Shown piece after piece: positions 49,665 through 58,305 of a stretch of 64,000 bases of DNA. This stretch comes from Actinomadura rubteroloni (lineage in GTDB: Bacteria; Actinomycetota; Actinomycetes; Streptosporangiales; Streptosporangiaceae). Under the pieces are notes generated by a model, which had not been told where the DNA came from, did not search any database, and saw only the letters and a program-made list of their open reading frames with translations. The DNA lies in assembly GCF_002911665.1 (NCBI RefSeq), contig NZ_MTBP01000001.1:1-64000 (forward strand), read 5' to 3'. The position numbers were made by a program, and so were the translations under genes. Position 1 is the first letter of the stretch. Every line of letters starts with the position of its first letter.

Positions 49665-51017
49665 ATGCCGTCGTCCTCCCCCAGCCCGCGCCCCGGCCGG
49701 TTCTTCACCTGGTCGGCGGCGCTCGCCGTCCTGGTCCTCGCCGGGGCCGGGTTCGTGCTGACCTACGAACCGCTGCGCGTCCTCGCCCGCACCGGCGGCG
49801 TCGAGGGACGCTGGGCGCCCGCCTACCCCGTCATGGCCGACACGCTGCTCGTCGTCGCGCTGCTGGCGGTCGTGGTCGCGCGCCGCGCGCACTGGTTCGC
49901 GCGGACGCTGCGGTGGCTGCTGCTGCTCGTCCTGCTCGCGGGCGGCGCCGCGCTCGCCGTGCAGCACGCGGTGCGGGGCTACGGGTCGCTTCCCTCGGAC
50001 GCGGTGAAGGCCGGGGTCGCGGTCGCGCCGAACGTCATGCTGGCCGTCGCGGTGTGGCTGTGGCTGACGATGATCAAGCAGGTCCGGACGGCGGCGGAGC
50101 GCTCGCCCGGCCCCGTCCCGGACGCGCCGGTCCGCCGCGAGGCCGACGCGCCGCCGCTGCCGGACGCCGAGCCCGAGCCCGAGTTCGAGTTCGCGCTCGT
50201 CCCGCCGCCCGCCCCCGCGCCGGACGAGGACTTCGGCGCCGTCTGGGCGGCCCGCACCGAGACCGGCGCCGCGTGGAACGAGACCCGCGAGATCCCCCGG
50301 CACGACGCCCGCCCGATGCGCGAGGTCGCCTGGGCCGACGACGACGAGCCCGCGCTGGACGGCCCGCACGACACCGGCGAGGCACTGGACGACGAACCGG
50401 CCACCACGCGGCGCGACATCCGCGCGACCGAGGACGGTACGCGACGCGAGTCGCGCGCAGCCGAGGAGCCCGACCTAACGCAACGCGAGTCGCGCACGGC
50501 CGAGGACGAGCCCGACGCCACGCGGCGCGACACACGTGCGGCCGAGGACGAGCCCGACGCGACGCGGCGCGACACACGTGCGGCCGGGGACGAGCCCGAC
50601 GCCACGCAGCGCGACATGCGCGCGGCCGAGGACGAGCCGGAAGTCACGCGACGCGACACGCGTGCGGACGCGCAGGTAGTCGAGGACGAGCCCGACGTCG
50701 TGCGGCGCGAGACGCGGGCGGACGAGCTGGAGGTCGCGCGGCGCGAGGAGAAGGCGCCGCCGCTGCCCGAGTCGGACGCGGAGGTAGAAGCCCCCGAGCC
50801 CGCGCCGGTGCTGCTGCCCGCGCAGGTCCGCACGATCGCCGAGCAGGCGACCGATCCGGTGCCCGCCGAACCGCCGCTGACCGAAGAGGAGCGGATCGTC
50901 CGGGGCGATGAGGGCGAGGACGTCGAGCGGCCCGCCAAGGACGGCGATCTGGAGATCTGGGACTGGAACCCGCCGTCCGGCAGCTTCCGCAGCTCCCCGA
51001 CCCCGCCGGCCGAGTGA
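49665..51017 (+). CDS. DUF2637-type four-helix membrane protein with a repetitive acidic tail
   Basis: The 450-residue protein has four membrane helices (FFTWSAALAVLVLAGAGFVLTY, TLLVVALLAVVVARR, WLLLLVLLAGGAALAVQH, NVMLAVAVWLWLTMI) in the DUF2637 layout, then a roughly 300-residue cytoplasmic tail rich in Asp/Glu/Arg with a 14-residue repeat (xRRDTRAAEDEPDA, about seven copies). DUF2637 proteins occur in actinobacteria near transfer and division genes; their role is unknown. The start follows GGAGAGAG. Confidence 0.88.
   Translation: MPSSSPSPRPGRFFTWSAALAVLVLAGAGFVLTYEPLRVLARTGGVEGRWAPAYPVMADTLLVVALLAVVVARRAHWFARTLRWLLLLVLLAGGAALAVQHAVRGYGSLPSDAVKAGVAVAPNVMLAVAVWLWLTMIKQVRTAAERSPGPVPDAPVRREADAPPLPDAEPEPEFEFALVPPPAPAPDEDFGAVWAARTETGAAWNETREIPRHDARPMREVAWADDDEPALDGPHDTGEALDDEPATTRRDIRATEDGTRRESRAAEEPDLTQRESRTAEDEPDATRRDTRAAEDEPDATRRDTRAAGDEPDATQRDMRAAEDEPEVTRRDTRADAQVVEDEPDVVRRETRADELEVARREEKAPPLPESDAEVEAPEPAPVLLPAQVRTIAEQATDPVPAEPPLTEEERIVRGDEGEDVERPAKDGDLEIWDWNPPSGSFRSSPTPPAE
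50403..50740 (+). repeat. 42-bp coding repeat in the DUF2637 gene
   Basis: About seven imperfect copies of a 42-bp unit beginning ACGCGGCGCGACACACGTGC, encoding the repeat xRRDTRAAEDEPDA. Units differ by base substitutions, some synonymous, and two are interrupted by small insertions that preserve the frame. Confidence 0.85.
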
Positions 51018-51035
51018 AGGGGTGGGACGGCCGGG

Positions 51036-51533
51036 TCAGGGGGCGGGGAGGACGAGCGCGTTCGCGATGGCGGCGAGCCCTTCGCCGCGCCCGGTGAGCC
51101 CGAGCCCGTCGGTGGTGGTCGCCGAGACGCTGACCGGCGCCCCGTTCAGGGCCTTGGCGAGGACGTCCTCGGCCTCGGCGCGCCGCTTGCCGATCTTGGG
51201 CCGGTTGCCGATGACCTGGATCGCGACGTTGCCGATCACGTAGCCGGATTCTGCGACCAGGCGGGCGACCTCCGCGAGCAGGGTCGTCCCCGCCGCGCCG
51301 GACCAGCGGGGGTCGGACGTGCCGAAGACCGCGCCGAGATCACCGAGCCCGCAGGCCGAGAGCAGCGCGTCGCAGGCGGCGTGCGCGGCGACGTCGCCGT
51401 CGGAGTGCCCGGCCAGCCCGGGGCCTTCGCCGGGCCAGAGCAGGCCCGCCACCCAGAGCGGGCGATCGGGGTCACCGAACGGGTGGACGTCCGTGCCGAC
51501 GCCCACCCGGGGGAGCCGTTCCGCAGGATTCAA
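51036..51533 (-). CDS. ispF: 2-C-methyl-D-erythritol 2,4-cyclodiphosphate synthase
   Basis: The 165-residue MEP-pathway enzyme has [44 protein letters not shown] and [16 protein letters not shown], ending [23 protein letters not shown], with the zinc-binding DxH and the downstream His. The TTG at 51533 gives [11 protein letters not shown], aligning with the M. tuberculosis start; GTG at 51506 is an alternative. It begins 8 nt after the carD stop, so the two are co-transcribed. IspD is absent from this position. Confidence 0.93.
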   Translation of the reverse strand: MNPAERLPRVGVGTDVHPFGDPDRPLWVAGLLWPGEGPGLAGHSDGDVAAHAACDALLSACGLGDLGAVFGTSDPRWSGAAGTTLLAEVARLVAESGYVIGNVAIQVIGNRPKIGKRRAEAEDVLAKALNGAPVSVSATTTDGLGLTGRGEGLAAIANALVLPAP

Positions 51534-51541
51534 CGCGGGGA

Positions 51542-52024
51542 TCAGCTCGCCAGCACCTCGTCGAGGAGGGCCTCGGCCTTGTCCTCGTTGGTCTTCTCGG
51601 CGAGCGCGAGTTCGCTCACCAGGATCTGCCGGGCCTTGGCCAGCATGCGCTTCTCGCCGGCCGAGAGCCCGCGCTCCTTGTCGCGCCGCCACAGGTCGCG
51701 GACGACCTCGGCGACCTTGTTGACGTCACCGGAGGCGAGCTTCTCCAGGTTCGCCTTGTACCGGCGGGACCAGTTGGTGGGCTCCTCGGTGTAAGGTGCG
51801 CGCAGCACCTCGAACACCTTCTCCAGGCCCTCCTTGCCCACGACGTCCCGGACGCCCACTTCTTCGACGTTCTCGACCGGGACGCGCACGGTCAGGTCGC
51901 CCTTGTCGACCTTCAGGACCAGGTAGATGCGCTCCTGGTCCTTGATGGTGCGGGTCTCGATGGCCTCGATTCGAGCAGCCCCGTGATGGGGGTAGACGAC
52001 GGTGTCGCCGACCTGGAAAGTCAT
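51542..52024 (-). CDS. carD: CarD-family transcription regulator
   Basis: The 160-residue RNA polymerase-binding regulator has the N-terminal Tudor-like domain [63 protein letters not shown] and the helical DNA-binding domain with [45 protein letters not shown]. It stabilises open complexes at promoters such as rrn. A TAAACT -10 candidate lies at 52052..52057 on the minus strand. Confidence 0.97.
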   Translation of the reverse strand: MTFQVGDTVVYPHHGAARIEAIETRTIKDQERIYLVLKVDKGDLTVRVPVENVEEVGVRDVVGKEGLEKVFEVLRAPYTEEPTNWSRRYKANLEKLASGDVNKVAEVVRDLWRRDKERGLSAGEKRMLAKARQILVSELALAEKTNEDKAEALLDEVLAS

Positions 52025-52051
52025 GTGACAGATACCCCTTCCGCTGACACC

Positions 52052-52057
52052 AGTTTA
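52052..52057 (-). promoter_or_regulatory. Candidate -10 box of the carD promoter
   Basis: On the minus strand TAAACT lies about 28 nt before the carD start codon. No good -35 is at the standard distance, which can suit a promoter aided by activators. The remaining sequence to 52239 shows no gene. Confidence 0.35.
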
Positions 52058-52239
52058 GCACGGGCCCGAAGGGCGCCGCACCGGCCTTCTCGACAAATGC
52101 GCAGGTCAACCCCCTAATTGGGAGCTTGACAAGGGCAGCGTTCCATGCGTTCGGGCGCCCGTCGACGAGCGGTCGCGACACCGGTCCGGCGGCCGGGAGC
52201 CGCCGGACTTCCGGCGGTCGCCGCATACTGGAGGTGAAC

Positions 52240-52311
52240 ATGCCGGACCAGGCGGGTACGAAGCGCGCGAACGGCGCGAATACCCCAGGATACGGCGTTC
52301 CAGCGAGGTGA
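52240..52311 (+). CDS. 23-residue leader peptide overlapping the next gene's start
   Basis: The ATG at 52240 follows a perfect GGAGGTGAAC and encodes MPDQAGTKRANGANTPGYGVPAR before a TGA. That TGA (52309..52311) overlaps the GTG start of the following membrane-protein frame (52308) as GTGA. A peptide this short with such a strong ribosome site and tight overlap suggests a regulatory leader that couples translation. No clustered rare or identical codons were noticed. Confidence 0.5.
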   Translation: MPDQAGTKRANGANTPGYGVPAR

Positions 52312-53087
52312 GGTGCGGCGTGCGGCCAGACGGCGACCACGAGCCCGACGACTACGGGCTCCCTCGGGTGGACGTCGTCGTGCCCGACGACGCCAGCGCG
52401 CTCGCCGCCGACGTCCTCGCCTACCGCCGCGAGGAGCGCAGGCGCCGCCGCCGCGAACGCGCCGCGCGGCTGGTCTCCCCCGTCACGCGCTTCGGCGTCG
52501 CGATCCCGATCATCACGCTGGCGCTGCTGGCCGCGCTGGTCAGCGGCGGGCTCATGACGGCGTTCGGGCCGCGTCCGACGACGCGTCCGACGGCGTCCCT
52601 GCTGGCCCGCAACCCGGCCGCGCCCGCCGGGGAGGTCAACGGGCCGCTCCCGACGGGGACCGTCGAGTTCGTCACCGGGCGCACCGAACGGGCCGACCTC
52701 AGCACGCTGCGGCCGGGAGTCATCGGGATCGTCCCGCCGGGCTGCGCGTGCGCCGGGCTCGTCGCGGAGCTGTCGGGGACGGCCCGGGAGTTCGAGCTGC
52801 GGTTCTGGCTCGTCGCGGACACGCGCGGCCGGACGTTCGCGCGCGACGCCGTCCGCCGCGAGCTGCGCGCCCTCGCCGCCACCGCGCACGAGGGGTCGCC
52901 GCAGCTCGTCGCCGACCCGTCCGGCGTGCTCGCGGGCGCCTACGCCCCGGCGGCCGGGACGGCGGGCGCGGGCTTGACGGCCGTGCTCGTCCAGGCCGAC
53001 GGAATCGTCGCGGACGCGCGCACGCTGCCGCTGTCCACGGCCCGGCCGGCGCCCGATCTCGTCGGACGGATCAAGGAACTGCGCTGA
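52308..53087 (+). CDS. Single-pass membrane protein with CAC motif, hypothetical
   Basis: The 259-residue protein has an Arg-rich cytoplasmic stretch (RREERRRRRRERAARL), a membrane helix (FGVAIPIITLALLAALVSGGLMTAF, about residues 62-86) and an external domain containing GVIGIVPPGCACAGLVAELSG, a CxC motif at a place where thioredoxin-like folds carry cysteines. Further strands FELRFWLVADTRGRTF and GLTAVLVQADGIVADARTL fit such a fold. GTG at 52308 overlaps the leader stop; GTG at 52320, after GAGGTGAGG, is an equally good start. It could be a redox or copper-related protein. Confidence 0.75.
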   Translation: MRCGVRPDGDHEPDDYGLPRVDVVVPDDASALAADVLAYRREERRRRRRERAARLVSPVTRFGVAIPIITLALLAALVSGGLMTAFGPRPTTRPTASLLARNPAAPAGEVNGPLPTGTVEFVTGRTERADLSTLRPGVIGIVPPGCACAGLVAELSGTAREFELRFWLVADTRGRTFARDAVRRELRALAATAHEGSPQLVADPSGVLAGAYAPAAGTAGAGLTAVLVQADGIVADARTLPLSTARPAPDLVGRIKELR

Positions 53088-53215
53088 CCGACGTTTTCCC
53101 GCCGCCGGGCCACCCCGGGGGCCGATCGGTGATCAGGTCTCGCTACGCTTTGCCTGGCGTTCTCACGCGCCCCTGACGCAACCCCTTTCCAGCCTTTCGC
53201 GAGGAGACCGACGCC

Positions 53216-54055
53216 GTGATCCGTAACAGCCGTCGAGTGGCGGCACTCGCCTTCGCGGGTGCCGTGGCCATCGCGCCGGTCATCTCCGGCTGCGGCGCCG
53301 GGCAGGTGCCCCAGACCGTCGAGCCGACCCAGCTCACCGAGGGCGTCAACGTCTCGCTGCCGAAGAACGGCACCCGGATCGACGTGCGGAACATGTTCCT
53401 GCTCGGCCCGAAGCCCGGCGAGCGGCTCGACCCGGGGGCGCGCGTCCCGCTGTACGCGTCGATCATCAACCAGGCCGGGACGCAGGACCGGCTCGTCTCG
53501 GTGACGGCCGAGAAGTTCGGCCCGGCGAAGATCACCGGCAGCGCGATCACGCTGCCGCCGCGCGCCGGAGACGGCCGGGGCAGCCTGACCAACCTCCTCG
53601 GGACGGCGCAGACGGCCGCCGAGCCGTCCGCCACGGCGACGCCGGGCAAGAAGCCGAAGAAGACCGACTCGCCCGCCGCGGAGACGACCGCGACGGCGAG
53701 CGCCGACGCGGGCGCCGCGACCCCGAGCGCCCCGGCGGCGGCCGGCGCCCGGCAGCCGCTCGTCGTGCTGACCGGCCTGCAGAGCCCGCTGCTCGGCGGC
53801 GAGAACCTGCGGCTGACGCTCTCGTTCCAGAACGCGGGCCAGGTGACGGTCGTCGTCCCGGTCGTCGCGCAGCAGAACGAGTACGCGTCCTACACGGCGG
53901 TGTCGGCGGGCGTCCCGCGCAGCCCCGCGCCGTCGGCGCCGGAGTCGCCCGCGCCGACGCAGGGCGGCCACAACGGCGGCCCGGGGACGCCGGGCGCCAA
54001 CAACGACGCCCCGACGTCGGGCGGCGGCTCGCCCGCCCAGTCGCCGCAGCACTGA
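53216..54055 (+). CDS. Secreted lipoprotein with copper-chaperone-like domain
   Basis: The 279-residue protein has a signal peptide with a good lipobox (APVISGCGAG). Its mature part includes EGVNVSLPKNGTRIDVRNMFLLGPKPGERLDPGARVPLYASIINQAGTQDRLVSVTAEKFGPAKI, similar to the PCu(A)C/DUF461 group, and then GLQSPLLGGENLRLTLSFQNAGQVTVVVPVV. A low-complexity Ala/Thr/Pro insert separates the halves and a Gly/Pro/Asn tail ends it. It sits beside the CxC membrane protein, which hints at copper or cytochrome assembly. Confidence 0.85.
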   Translation: MIRNSRRVAALAFAGAVAIAPVISGCGAGQVPQTVEPTQLTEGVNVSLPKNGTRIDVRNMFLLGPKPGERLDPGARVPLYASIINQAGTQDRLVSVTAEKFGPAKITGSAITLPPRAGDGRGSLTNLLGTAQTAAEPSATATPGKKPKKTDSPAAETTATASADAGAATPSAPAAAGARQPLVVLTGLQSPLLGGENLRLTLSFQNAGQVTVVVPVVAQQNEYASYTAVSAGVPRSPAPSAPESPAPTQGGHNGGPGTPGANNDAPTSGGGSPAQSPQH

Positions 54056-54061
54056 GCGAAC

Positions 54062-54104
54062 GAGAAAAGGGGAGTGCGCCCGTCAGGGCCCACTCCCCTT
54101 TCTC
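54062..54104. terminator. Bidirectional terminator
   Basis: GAGAAAAGGGGAGTG and CACTCCCCTTTCTC form a 14-pair hairpin with one bulged base and a 14-nt loop, between the lipoprotein and regX3 genes. T-rich and A-rich flanks occur on each arm, so it can act in both directions. Confidence 0.85.
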
Positions 54105-54133
54105 CCGTGTGCACACCCGGTCCTGTGCCCCGA

Positions 54134-54814
54134 TCAGGGCTCGAACTTGTACCCGAGGCCCCGCACGGTGATGATGTGGCGCGGCGTGGACGGGACGTCC
54201 TCGATCTTCGCCCGCAGCCGCTTGATGTGGACGTCGAGCGTCTTGGTGTCGCCGACGTAGTCCGCGCCCCACACCCGGTCGATGAGCTGCATGCGGGTGA
54301 GGACGCGCCCGGCGTTGCGGAGCAGCACCTCCAGCAGCTCGAACTCCTTCAGCGGGAGCTGGACGCTGCCGCCCTCGACGGTCACGACGTGGCGTTCCAC
54401 GTCCATGCGGACCGGGCCCGCCTCAAGCGTCGCGACGACGGGCTCGCCGCCCTCGCCGCGCCGCCGCAGCACGGCGCGCATCCGGGCGATCAGCTCGCGG
54501 GTGGAGAACGGCTTGGTGACGTAGTCGTCGGCGCCGAGTTCGAGCCCGACGACCTTGTCCACCTCGCTGTCCTTGGCCGTCAGCATGATCACTGGAACGT
54601 TCGATCGGGAGCGCAGCTCACGGCACACCTCGGTGCCGGGCAGGCCGGGCAGCATCAGGTCCAGGAGGACGAGATCGGCTCCGGCCTGATCGAACTGCTC
54701 CAGCGCGTCCGGGCCCGTGGCGGCGACCGCCACCTCGAAGCCCTCTTTGCGCAGGTTGTACGACAGGGCGTCGCTGAACGACTCCTCGTCTTCGACGACG
54801 AGCACGCGGGTCAC
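54134..54814 (-). CDS. regX3: Response regulator RegX3/PhoP (OmpR family)
   Basis: The 226-residue protein has a receiver domain (TRVLVVEDEESFSDALSYNLRKEGFEV, phospho-acceptor Asp52 in LVLLDLMLPGLPG, Lys in YVTKPFS) and an OmpR winged helix (PLKEFELLEVLLRNAGRVLTRMQLIDRVWGADYVGDTKTLDVHIKRLRAKIED). It is the output of the phosphate-sensing system with SenX3, which lies 85 nt upstream, and PhoU. GTG starts the protein. Confidence 0.96.
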   Translation of the reverse strand: MTRVLVVEDEESFSDALSYNLRKEGFEVAVAATGPDALEQFDQAGADLVLLDLMLPGLPGTEVCRELRSRSNVPVIMLTAKDSEVDKVVGLELGADDYVTKPFSTRELIARMRAVLRRRGEGGEPVVATLEAGPVRMDVERHVVTVEGGSVQLPLKEFELLEVLLRNAGRVLTRMQLIDRVWGADYVGDTKTLDVHIKRLRAKIEDVPSTPRHIITVRGLGYKFEP

Positions 54815-54899
54815 GGTGTTGCCTCCTGGCGGATGGTGCGGTGTCGGGCTACGGCGCCGCAGCGCCGGGTGGGGGGCCGTGCCGGGTGCGCGGCCGGGC

Positions 54900-56108
54900 T
54901 CACAGATCAGGCTCCTCGGGCGTCGGTCCGTCCGGCGGACGGGTCGTCAGCAGCGGGAGCCTGAGCGTGAACGTCGAGCCGTGGCCCTCCTCGCTCCACA
55001 CGGAGACCGTGCCGTGGTGCTTGGTGGCGACGTGCTTGACGATGGCGAGTCCGAGTCCGGTGCCGCCGGTCTGCCGGGACCGGGCGGGGTCGACGCGGTA
55101 GAACCGCTCGAAGATGCGGTCCAGCTCGCCGGCGGGGATGCCGATGCCCTGGTCGGTGACGTTCAGCTCGACCTGGGGCTGCCCGTCGCCGTCGTCGTCG
55201 CAGCAGCGCGTGGACACGACGACGCGGGTGTTCTCGGGGCTGTAGGCGATGGCGTTGTCGATGAGGTTGCGCAGCGCGGTGACCAGCAGTTCCTCGTCGC
55301 CGCGCACCTTGAGCCCGGTGGCGCCGCCCGAGCCGAGGTCGATGTTCTTGGACGTCGCGCGGATCTGGCTGCGGTCCAAAGACTCGGCGATGACCTCGTC
55401 CAGCGCGACGGGCCGGACCTCGGGCAGCGGCTCCTCGCCCTGCACGCGCGACAGCGTCATGAGGTCCTGGACGAGGTTGGTGAGCCGGACGGCCTCGTGC
55501 TGCATCCGGCCGGAGAAGCGGCGGACGGCCTCGGGGTCGTCGGCGGCGCCCTCGACGGTCTCGGCGAGCAGCGCGAGCGCGCCGACCGGGGTCTTCAGCT
55601 CGTGCGAGACGTTGGCGACGAAGTCACGGCGCATGGCCTCGACGCGGCGCGACTCGGTGAGGTCCTCGGCGAGGACGAGCACGAGCCCGTGCGTGCCGAG
55701 CGGCGCGACGCGGACGGCGAACCAGCGGCCCTCGCGGCGCAGCCGGCCCTTTCCGCCGCCGAGCTGCAGCTCCGTCTCGCGGATCTCGCCGTCGCGGCGG
55801 ACGAGCCGGGCCATCGCCAGCAGTTCGTCCACGATGAGGCGGTCCCCGCTGACCATGCCGAACGCGCGGGCGGCGGGGCTGGCGCGCAGGACGCGGTCCT
55901 CGCCGTCCACGACGACGGCGGACGAGCGCAGCACGCCGAGCACGGTCGCCACGCCGGGGGCGAGCCCGGCGTCGGGCGCCCAGCCGGTGGGCGCGTCGTC
56001 GGGCAGCCGCTGGGAGCGTTCGGTGAGCCGCACGGCGAGACCCGCGCCGAGCCCGACGGCGAGCCCGGCGACCCCCGTGAGCGCCGCGGCGACGATGTCT
56101 ACCTGCAC
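54900..56108 (-). CDS. senX3: Sensor histidine kinase SenX3/PhoR
   Basis: The 402-residue kinase has an N-terminal membrane helix (IVAAALTGVAGLAVGLGAGLAVRL), a PAS-like region (LRSSAVVVDGEDRVLRASPAARAFG), the HisKA site His169 in NVSHELKTP, and HATPase N, G1, F and G2 boxes (NLIDNAIAYSPE, DQGIGIP, IFERFYRVD, GGTGLGLAIVKHV). It has only one membrane helix rather than two, as in SenX3. It senses phosphate limitation through PhoU and the Pst system. The GTG at 56108 lies 171 nt from the divergent phoU start. Confidence 0.95.
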   Translation of the reverse strand: MQVDIVAAALTGVAGLAVGLGAGLAVRLTERSQRLPDDAPTGWAPDAGLAPGVATVLGVLRSSAVVVDGEDRVLRASPAARAFGMVSGDRLIVDELLAMARLVRRDGEIRETELQLGGGKGRLRREGRWFAVRVAPLGTHGLVLVLAEDLTESRRVEAMRRDFVANVSHELKTPVGALALLAETVEGAADDPEAVRRFSGRMQHEAVRLTNLVQDLMTLSRVQGEEPLPEVRPVALDEVIAESLDRSQIRATSKNIDLGSGGATGLKVRGDEELLVTALRNLIDNAIAYSPENTRVVVSTRCCDDDGDGQPQVELNVTDQGIGIPAGELDRIFERFYRVDPARSRQTGGTGLGLAIVKHVATKHHGTVSVWSEEGHGSTFTLRLPLLTTRPPDGPTPEEPDL

Positions 56109-56180
56109 ACTTCGGATCGTAAGCGCCCGACACCGGCCCACAGCACCCCGGGGAGGGGTCCGGGGGCTCGTTCCCCCAAA

Positions 56181-56213
56181 GTTCACCTGGCACTATGAGG
56201 GCATTCATCCTGA
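56181..56213. promoter_or_regulatory. PHO-box-like direct repeats between senX3 and phoU
   Basis: Three consecutive 11-nt units, GTTCACCTGGC, ACTATGAGGGC and ATTCATCCTGA, follow the actinomycete PHO-box pattern of repeated G(G/T)TCAYYYR. The first and third match well, the second poorly. They lie in the divergent region where PhoP boxes are known in Streptomyces. Both phoU and senX3-regX3 could be controlled. Confidence 0.55.
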
Positions 56214-56279
56214 CAAGGCAAGGTGTGGCGTGGGCGAGTACGCCCCATGGTCCCCGCGACGAGTTTGGAAGAAGGAACG

Positions 56280-56945
56280 GTGCGCGACGCCTATCACGAG
56301 GAGCTGGACTCCCTCTCCGACCGCCTGGTCGAGATGACCCGGCTCGTCCGGTCCGCGATGGCCCGCGCGGTGACCGCGCTCCTGGACGCGGACCTGCGGC
56401 TGTCGGAAGAGGTCATCAGCGGCGACGAGCACATCAACAAGATCGACGCCGAGCTGGAAGAGACCGTGTTCGACCTGATGGCGCGGCAGCAGCCCGTCGC
56501 GGGCGACCTGCGCATGGTCATCACCGCGCTGCGGATGAGCGGCGACCTGGAGCGGATGGGCGACCTCGCCGTCCACATCGCGAAGACGGCGCGGCGGCGG
56601 CACCCGGAGACGGCCGTGCCGCCGGAACTCCAGTCCACCGTGCTCCAGATGGGGCAGATCGCCGAGCGGATGGTCGCCAAGGCGGGCAGCGTGATCGCGT
56701 CCAAGGACGTCGAGCTGGGCCTGGAGCTGGACGCCGACGACGACGCGATGGACCGCCTGCACCGCACGCTGTTCGACATCCTGCTGTCGCCGAAGTGGAA
56801 GCACGGCGTCGAGCCCGCCGTGGACATCACGCTCGCGGGCCGGTACTTCGAGCGGTTCGCCGACCACGCGGTGGTCGTCGCGGAGAACGTCGTCTACCTG
56901 GTGACCGGGCAGCGGCCCGCCGACATCGTCGACGACCTGACCTGA
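56280..56945 (+). CDS. phoU: Phosphate signalling regulator PhoU
   Basis: The 221-residue protein consists of two three-helix PhoU bundles: SLSDRLVEMTRLVRSAMARAVTALLDADLRLSEEVISGDEHINKIDAELEETVFDLMARQQPVAGDLRMVITALRMSGDLERMGDLAVHIAKTARRR and a second with DDDAMDRLHRTLFDILL and YFERFADHAVVVAENVVYLVTG. The E/DxxxD metal-site pattern is present in both. It restrains SenX3 when phosphate is plentiful. GTG at 56280 follows GAAGGAACG. Confidence 0.96.
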   Translation: MRDAYHEELDSLSDRLVEMTRLVRSAMARAVTALLDADLRLSEEVISGDEHINKIDAELEETVFDLMARQQPVAGDLRMVITALRMSGDLERMGDLAVHIAKTARRRHPETAVPPELQSTVLQMGQIAERMVAKAGSVIASKDVELGLELDADDDAMDRLHRTLFDILLSPKWKHGVEPAVDITLAGRYFERFADHAVVVAENVVYLVTGQRPADIVDDLT

Positions 56946-56953
56946 CGCGGGAC

Positions 56954-56979
56954 GCGGGGGCGGCGCGGGCCGCCCCCGC
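56954..56979. terminator. Terminator between phoU and gpmA
   Basis: GCGGGGGCGGC and GCCGCCCCCGC form a perfect 11-pair hairpin with a 4-nt loop, 9 nt after the phoU stop and before the convergent gpmA stop. Confidence 0.8.
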
Positions 56980-56985
56980 CCCGGG

Positions 56986-57774
56986 TCACTTCTTGCGCCG
57001 GCCGCCCTTCTTGGCCTCGGCCTTGCCGGTGGACGCGCCCTGGTTCTTCACGGCCTCGATCGCGGCCTTGGCCGCCGTCGGGTCCAGGTACTCGCCGCCG
57101 CGCTTGAGCGGGGCGAAGTCGTCGTCCAGCTCGTAGAGCAGCGGGATCCCGGTGGGGATGTTCAGCGCGGAGATCGCGTCGTCGGAGACCCCGTCCAGGT
57201 GCTTGACCAGCGCGCGCAGCGAGTTGCCGTGCGCGGCGACGAGGACGGTCCGTCCGGCGGCGAGGTCCGGGACGACCGCGTCGTACCAGTAGGGCAGCAG
57301 CCGGTCCACGACGTCGGCGAGGCACTCGGTGCGCGGGATCAGCTCCGACGGCAGCGACGCGTACCGCAGGTCGTTGACCTGGGACAGCGGGTCGTCGTCC
57401 TTGATCGGGGGCGGCGGGACGTCGTAGGAGCGGCGCCAGGTCATGAACTGGTCCTCGCCGAACTCCTCGCGCGTCTGGGCCTTGTTCTTGCCCTGCAGCG
57501 CGCCGTAGTGCCGCTCGTTGAGCCGCCAGGACCGGCGGACCTGGATCCACGACAGGTCCGCGACGTCCAGCGCGATCTCCGCCGTGCGGATGGCGCGCTT
57601 CAGCAGGGACGTGTGGACGACGTCGGGCGTGAGGTCCGCGTCGAGCAGGAGGTCGCCGCCGCGCGTCGCCTCCCCCTCGCCCTTCGCGGAGAGGTCGACG
57701 TCCACCCAGCCGGTGAACAGTCCCTCCGCGTTCCACACGCTTTCGCCATGCCGGAGCAAAACCAGGGTCGCCAT
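56986..57774 (-). CDS. gpmA: 2,3-bisphosphoglycerate-dependent phosphoglycerate mutase
   Basis: The 262-residue glycolytic mutase has the catalytic motif [58 protein letters not shown] and the second catalytic His in [19 protein letters not shown]. It interconverts 3- and 2-phosphoglycerate. The C-terminus is extended by a basic tail ([13 protein letters not shown]) not seen in the E. coli enzyme. It lies downstream of ybjN-mshA, as in mycobacteria. Confidence 0.97.
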   Translation of the reverse strand: MATLVLLRHGESVWNAEGLFTGWVDVDLSAKGEGEATRGGDLLLDADLTPDVVHTSLLKRAIRTAEIALDVADLSWIQVRRSWRLNERHYGALQGKNKAQTREEFGEDQFMTWRRSYDVPPPPIKDDDPLSQVNDLRYASLPSELIPRTECLADVVDRLLPYWYDAVVPDLAAGRTVLVAAHGNSLRALVKHLDGVSDDAISALNIPTGIPLLYELDDDFAPLKRGGEYLDPTAAKAAIEAVKNQGASTGKAEAKKGGRRKK

Positions 57775-57810
57775 GCGCGGCAGTTTATCGGTGCGGGGTG
57801 TACGGCCCGC

Positions 57811-58305
57811 TCAGCGGTTCGCGGGATCGGCGAACGACGCGAACGCGCGCAGGTTGGCGAGGCTCTCGCCGCGCTTGACGCGCCAGTCCCACTCCTTCTG
57901 GATGGACGTCTTGAACCCGCGTTCCAGGGCCTTGTCGAAGTTCTCGTCCGAGTAGGTGAGGACGCAGCCGAGCAGCCGGTCGACCTCCTCGGCGGACACC
58001 GACGCGAGCGGGACGCGGCCGACGATGTAGACGTCGCCGACCTCGTCCAGCGTGAACGCCATCCCGTACATGCGGCCGTTCTTCTCCAGCAGGAACCGGT
58101 AGAAGTCGGCGTGGTTCTCGTCGGGACGGCGGCAGAAGAACGCCTCGACGTGCAGGCTGTGCTCGCCGACGATGAGCCAGGTCATGGTCGCGAGCTTGTG
58201 CTCGCCGGGGAGCTTCACGAAGAACGCGCCGGGGCGGGGGCGCTCGAACTCCAGCTCGGCGGCGCGCAGCGTCTCCTCGATCGTCGCGACGATCTGCTGC
58301 GTCAC
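57811..58305 (-). CDS. YbjN-domain protein
   Basis: The 164-residue protein has the YbjN/type III chaperone-like fold: [86 protein letters not shown]. The GTG start at 58305 follows GGAGGTGACGGC and overlaps the mshA stop by 4 nt. Its function is unknown; conservation with mshA suggests a link to mycothiol or redox regulation. Confidence 0.9.
   Translation of the reverse strand: MTQQIVATIEETLRAAELEFERPRPGAFFVKLPGEHKLATMTWLIVGEHSLHVEAFFCRRPDENHADFYRFLLEKNGRMYGMAFTLDEVGDVYIVGRVPLASVSAEEVDRLLGCVLTYSDENFDKALERGFKTSIQKEWDWRVKRGESLANLRAFASFADPANR

Noticed and set aside
52126..52131. TTGACA as -35 of a promoter for the leader peptide
   Set aside because: No acceptable -10 lies 16-19 nt downstream; CATACT near 52225 is too far away.
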